Source of the DNA: an uncultured Eubacterium sp.
GTDB taxonomy: Bacteria > Bacillota > Clostridia > Oscillospirales > Acutalibacteraceae
Length of the DNA: 64,000 bases
Direction: 5' to 3'
NCBI GenBank assembly: GCA_934512155.1
Contig: CAKSWS010000003.1
Coordinates: 18,925 to 82,924 of the forward strand
In this document: one piece after another, positions 61,067 to 64,000 of the stretch
Numbering within the stretch: the stretch's first letter is position 1
Layout: every line of letters starts with the position of its first letter
Notes under the pieces: generated by a model
Seen by the model: the letters and a program-made list of their open reading frames with translations, nothing else
Told to the model about the DNA's origin: nothing
Database searches by the model: none
Translations under genes and position numbers: made by a program

Positions 61067-63868
61067 TTAATAAGTGAAAATCATAGCTTCGCTGTAATCA
61101 ACAGTTGTTTTTACACCGTCTGTGTAGATGATGTAAGCACGAGCACAAGCTGTTTGATTCATAGCCTTTACACCATAGTTAACAGCAAACTGACCGTCGC
61201 CGGAAGTATTGCTACATACCATTTGCTTTAATGTACCGTTGTCAGTACCAACAACTTTACCTACGTTTTCAAGAACAAGGTCTTCAGCTGCCATTGCTTT
61301 ACCATAAACAAAGCCTGATTCAACAAGTTTGTATCCATCAGGAATTGAACGTGTAGCAAGGAATTTAACTCTGTAAGAGTCAGCTGCCTTTGTCATGCTA
61401 ACAGCAGATACTACAGGTTTAGCTGTTACAACATCTTCTGTTGTGATTGTTACATTAGAACCACAATAGAATGTGTATTCAGCACCGAAGCCTGCTACTG
61501 CACCGTTAACTTTCCATGTCTTTTCAGCGCCGTCGTTAGCCTTAACAGTTACCTTTGTGTTGTAAGTAGCTGTTGCTGTGCCCTGAGAATCAACACCGTC
61601 AATTGTGATTGTGCAGTTATCAGCGGTAATTGTGTAAGTTTGAGCTTCATCGTTCTTGTAGTTAGCATAAACTGTTGCTGAATCTTCAAGACCGTTTACT
61701 TGATCAAGAGTCATGCTCCAAGAATCGAATACCAAGCCTGCATACTGAGTTGCCTCAGGAAGTTCTGCAAGCGGAATGTCTGCACTGCTTACAGTTTTAA
61801 CTACGTTACCATAGCTATCCATAAATGTAACTGTGAATGTAGAAGCAGATTTTTCTGCAAATACAGGAACATATGTTACATCTGCAAAAGCATTTGTTGT
61901 GTAAGTTGTTTCAGTTGAAACGATTCTGTTGCCAACCATCCAACCTACGAATTCTGCATTTTCATTAGGAGTTGCTTTAAGTGTGTAAGAAGAAGCATAA
62001 GCAAGGTTCTTAACGTCGTTGCTGATAGCTTCGTCGTTAATAGTTACTGCGCCAAGAACACTGCCTGCAACTGTTACGTTTACGCCAAGAGCAGAAATAA
62101 CTGCGCCTTCTTTAATAACTGCTTTACAAGCTGAGCAGATTGTGTCTGCTTCTTTACCTGCATCCTTACGTGTTGGAGCTACTGCATTATCTGCAGAAAC
62201 TTCTGTACCTGCATGGTTAGAAGGATCAAGTGCGCCTTCAACAACATCTGTTGCGCCGCAGCCGAATGCGCAGCTGTAAGTTGTTGTTGCTTTAGCAACG
62301 CAAGTACCAGGAGTTGAAGATTCTTCAACTGTGTACTTATGAGCTACAGTAGAATCAGGAATTTCTCTTGTATCTGTTGCTGTGCCGCAAACATCACAAG
62401 TAGCTGTTTCTGTTGCATTCTTCTGGCAAGTTGCGTTGTTATTATTCTTGTAATTTGTGTATGTATGGTTTGCAAGTGGAAGAGCAGGAATTGCAGAAAT
62501 TTCATTTGCTGCATCTGCGTCTGAGAACATCTTGCCGCATACTGAACATGTGTAGTATTCGCTGTTACCTGCAACTGTGCAAGTAGAAGGAACTGCATCA
62601 TGTTTAACTAACGTATGAGCACCGTAAGCGCCGTTAACAGTCTTTGTTTCACCGCAACCATATGAACATTCATATACTGTTGTACCAACATGTTGGCAAT
62701 CGCCTGCTGATGAAGAAACAACTTTAGAGAAGTCATGGTCTGCAACCTTTTTGTAATCTTTGTAAGAATCATTACATACAGAACATGTGTATTCTTTATA
62801 GCCCGGAACTTTACAAGTTGAATTTGTTTCATTAGTTAACTTATAATCGCAAGGCTGAGTATCTGGAGTCTTAACTTCTTTATAAGCATTTGTACCGTCT
62901 GCTACCCAAGAATATGTATTCTTTGTATGAGTAGAAGCATCTGCATCATGAGTGTATGTTTTTTCATCAGGTGTAAGAGTAGGAGCCTTTGTTAAAGGAT
63001 CTGTTCCTTCAGGAACCATAACCTTTACAGGATCACCAACGAGAGGTGTGAATGTGTATTCAGTTTCTGTTGAGCCTGATTGTGGTGCAAGACCTAATTC
63101 AGGAATTGTAAAGTAAGCAGTAGGTGGTACATGAGTGGCAGCATTTTCTGTTGCACCATAAACCATAATATCTCCGCTTCTGTCATCGTTATCAATAGTA
63201 ATAGCAGTAAAGTTATTTTCAGGTCTAATTGAAATAACATCAGCCAAATCGCAATCCTGAACAAGTTGGAAACCAAAAACGCCGATAATTGTACCTTCTA
63301 CTGTTAAATCATAGCCAAAATCTTCAAAAGATTGTGTGCTTCCAAAAGTTACGTTCTTTCCGGCAGCAGTGTTATAAGCAACGCCGTAATTACTTTGTTG
63401 AACAGATGTAGTACCTGTATTATCAATTGTAATATAATCGCTTGCAAGTGAAGCAATCATGTTTTTCTTGTTTGCATCAGATGCAGTTGGATAATCTGTT
63501 ACTACTTTAGTTTTTGTGCTCCAATAAGCAGGCTTGATATAATTTGGATCATAATCCCATGTAAGGAAAGCACCAAAAGTAGGAGTAGAATTACTATCAA
63601 CTGTTACCATGATAGCAAACATGTTTTTATCGCCATTAACATCTGAAAGTTTCATATTACGTGTATCGTAATACTTAACTTCTTCATTATCAGAATAATA
63701 ATTTGAATCAACTAAAACACCGCCCTTGGTGTCATAACCGATTGCATAAAAATGAACTTTCATTCCGCTGTCTACCGGTTCTGCTGCAAGTGCTGTAAAC
63801 GGTACTGAAAAAGCTACCATTAATACTGCAAGCAAAACTGCAATAGACCTTTTCAACATTTTTTTCAT
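61067..63868 (-). CDS. Large secreted Cys-rich repeat protein with cohesin-like N-terminal region
   Basis: 933 residues. Signal peptide (about 1-28, ends ALAA). Residues about 35-240 look like a cohesin-type beta-sandwich (FGAFLTWDYDPNYIKP ... GTIIGVFGFQLV). Residues about 335-580 hold six repeats with paired cysteines (CSVC, CSYGCG, CSVCG, CDVCG, CAFGCG, CSAC) spaced by about 40 residues, a zinc-ribbon-like Firmicutes repeat. Residues about 600-770 contain InlB-like beta repeats (FVGWMVGNRIVSTETTY; FDSWSMTLD). The C-terminal 140 residues form another domain. No sortase motif. GGGGGA precedes the ATG. Function unknown; surface adhesion or cell-surface complex is inference. Confidence 0.8.
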   Translation of the reverse strand: MKKMLKRSIAVLLAVLMVAFSVPFTALAAEPVDSGMKVHFYAIGYDTKGGVLVDSNYYSDNEEVKYYDTRNMKLSDVNGDKNMFAIMVTVDSNSTPTFGAFLTWDYDPNYIKPAYWSTKTKVVTDYPTASDANKKNMIASLASDYITIDNTGTTSVQQSNYGVAYNTAAGKNVTFGSTQSFEDFGYDLTVEGTIIGVFGFQLVQDCDLADVISIRPENNFTAITIDNDDRSGDIMVYGATENAATHVPPTAYFTIPELGLAPQSGSTETEYTFTPLVGDPVKVMVPEGTDPLTKAPTLTPDEKTYTHDADASTHTKNTYSWVADGTNAYKEVKTPDTQPCDYKLTNETNSTCKVPGYKEYTCSVCNDSYKDYKKVADHDFSKVVSSSAGDCQHVGTTVYECSYGCGETKTVNGAYGAHTLVKHDAVPSTCTVAGNSEYYTCSVCGKMFSDADAANEISAIPALPLANHTYTNYKNNNNATCQKNATETATCDVCGTATDTREIPDSTVAHKYTVEESSTPGTCVAKATTTYSCAFGCGATDVVEGALDPSNHAGTEVSADNAVAPTRKDAGKEADTICSACKAVIKEGAVISALGVNVTVAGSVLGAVTINDEAISNDVKNLAYASSYTLKATPNENAEFVGWMVGNRIVSTETTYTTNAFADVTYVPVFAEKSASTFTVTFMDSYGNVVKTVSSADIPLAELPEATQYAGLVFDSWSMTLDQVNGLEDSATVYANYKNDEAQTYTITADNCTITIDGVDSQGTATATYNTKVTVKANDGAEKTWKVNGAVAGFGAEYTFYCGSNVTITTEDVVTAKPVVSAVSMTKAADSYRVKFLATRSIPDGYKLVESGFVYGKAMAAEDLVLENVGKVVGTDNGTLKQMVCSNTSGDGQFAVNYGVKAMNQTACARAYIIYTDGVKTTVDYSEAMIFTY

Positions 63869-63884
63869 TTAGGTTCCCCCAAAA

Positions 63885-64000
63885 TTAATTAGTTAATACA
63901 ATTTCCTTATATACCATTGTAGTAGAAGTAACACCTATAAATTCAGTGTAGATATTATAATCATTTGTTGTAACAAAATTATCTCTGTTAAGGTCATAAC
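63885..64000 (-). CDS. C-terminal end of a protein with a dockerin-like calcium loop (partial)
   Basis: The minus strand is open from the right edge to TAA at 63885-63887. It carries DLNRDNFVTTND, with Asp1, Asn3, Asp5 and Asp12 of a dockerin/EF-hand calcium loop, followed by YNIYTEFIG, the usual helix. It ends 16 bp before the start of the 933-residue surface protein, so the two are probably in one operon. Confidence 0.65.
   Translation of the reverse strand, partial: YDLNRDNFVTTNDYNIYTEFIGVTSTTMVYKEIVLTN

Overview
The window is a 64-kb piece of a low-GC, gene-dense Firmicutes (Clostridia) chromosome. The best guess is an anaerobic gut bacterium of the Oscillospirales/Ruminococcaceae type. 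Reasons: the rpoB-rpoC-rpsL-rpsG-fusA-tuf order, an archaeal-type ProS with a C-terminal zinc site, strong AGGAGG ribosome sites, frequent TTG starts, a DUF5067 protein, a Cys-rich repeat surface protein and a dockerin-like repeat. No 16S rRNA or tRNA gene is visible, so the taxonomy is inference from gene content. No CRISPR array or transposase was seen.

Layout. 1-610: start of the atp operon (atpB, minus strand, cut by the edge). 845-3337: proS and galE. 3753-10539 (minus): recD2, an mreB paralogue, a cobalamin adenosyltransferase and a complete ECF transporter, probably a corrinoid-salvage operon. 10675-22813 (minus): tuf, fusA, rpsG, rpsL, rpoC, rpoB; the promoter of the rpsL operon sits in the last codons of rpoC. 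23206-30313 (plus): an orphan peptide-binding lipoprotein, nagB, a secreted protein of unknown role, metG, tatD and an alanine:sodium symporter. 30384-32204: an XRE regulator and a D,D-carboxypeptidase. 32324-33001: a broken metallophosphoesterase. 33037-42900: a long minus-strand series (DMT permease, Fe-alcohol dehydrogenase, IolB, lipase-like hydrolase, MscL, radical SAM protein, RsmI, tRNA methyltransferase-like protein, LepA, nucleotidyltransferase, PqqD-like protein).

42971-45643 is an island: one gene coding for a cytosine-C5 methyltransferase fused to a SacI-like nuclease region. It is bounded by exact 17-bp direct repeats, one inside the 3' end of rlmD and the other inside a leftover second rlmD-like 3' end. 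47061-49870 is a P-type cation ATPase behind a yybP-ykoY (manganese) riboswitch whose P1 helix and terminator are mutually exclusive. 49982-55342 is a divergent catabolic locus (tandem-domain class II aldolase and class III aminotransferase against a TetR regulator and an FGGY kinase) with two matching 16-bp palindromic operators. 56351-58321 holds inositol-catabolism genes iolC and iolJ. 58349-58687 is RNase P RNA. 58787-64000 carries an LCP cell-wall ligase, a membrane protein, a 34-residue peptide with its own strong promoter and palindrome, a 933-residue surface protein and the end of a dockerin-like protein.

The best candidates for something undescribed are the aminotransferase/aldolase/kinase locus, the rlmD-embedded restriction-modification island, the 34-residue peptide gene together with the PqqD/nucleotidyltransferase pair, and the link between IolB/IolC/IolJ and a phosphonoacetaldehyde-reductase-like dehydrogenase that may act on malonate semialdehyde.
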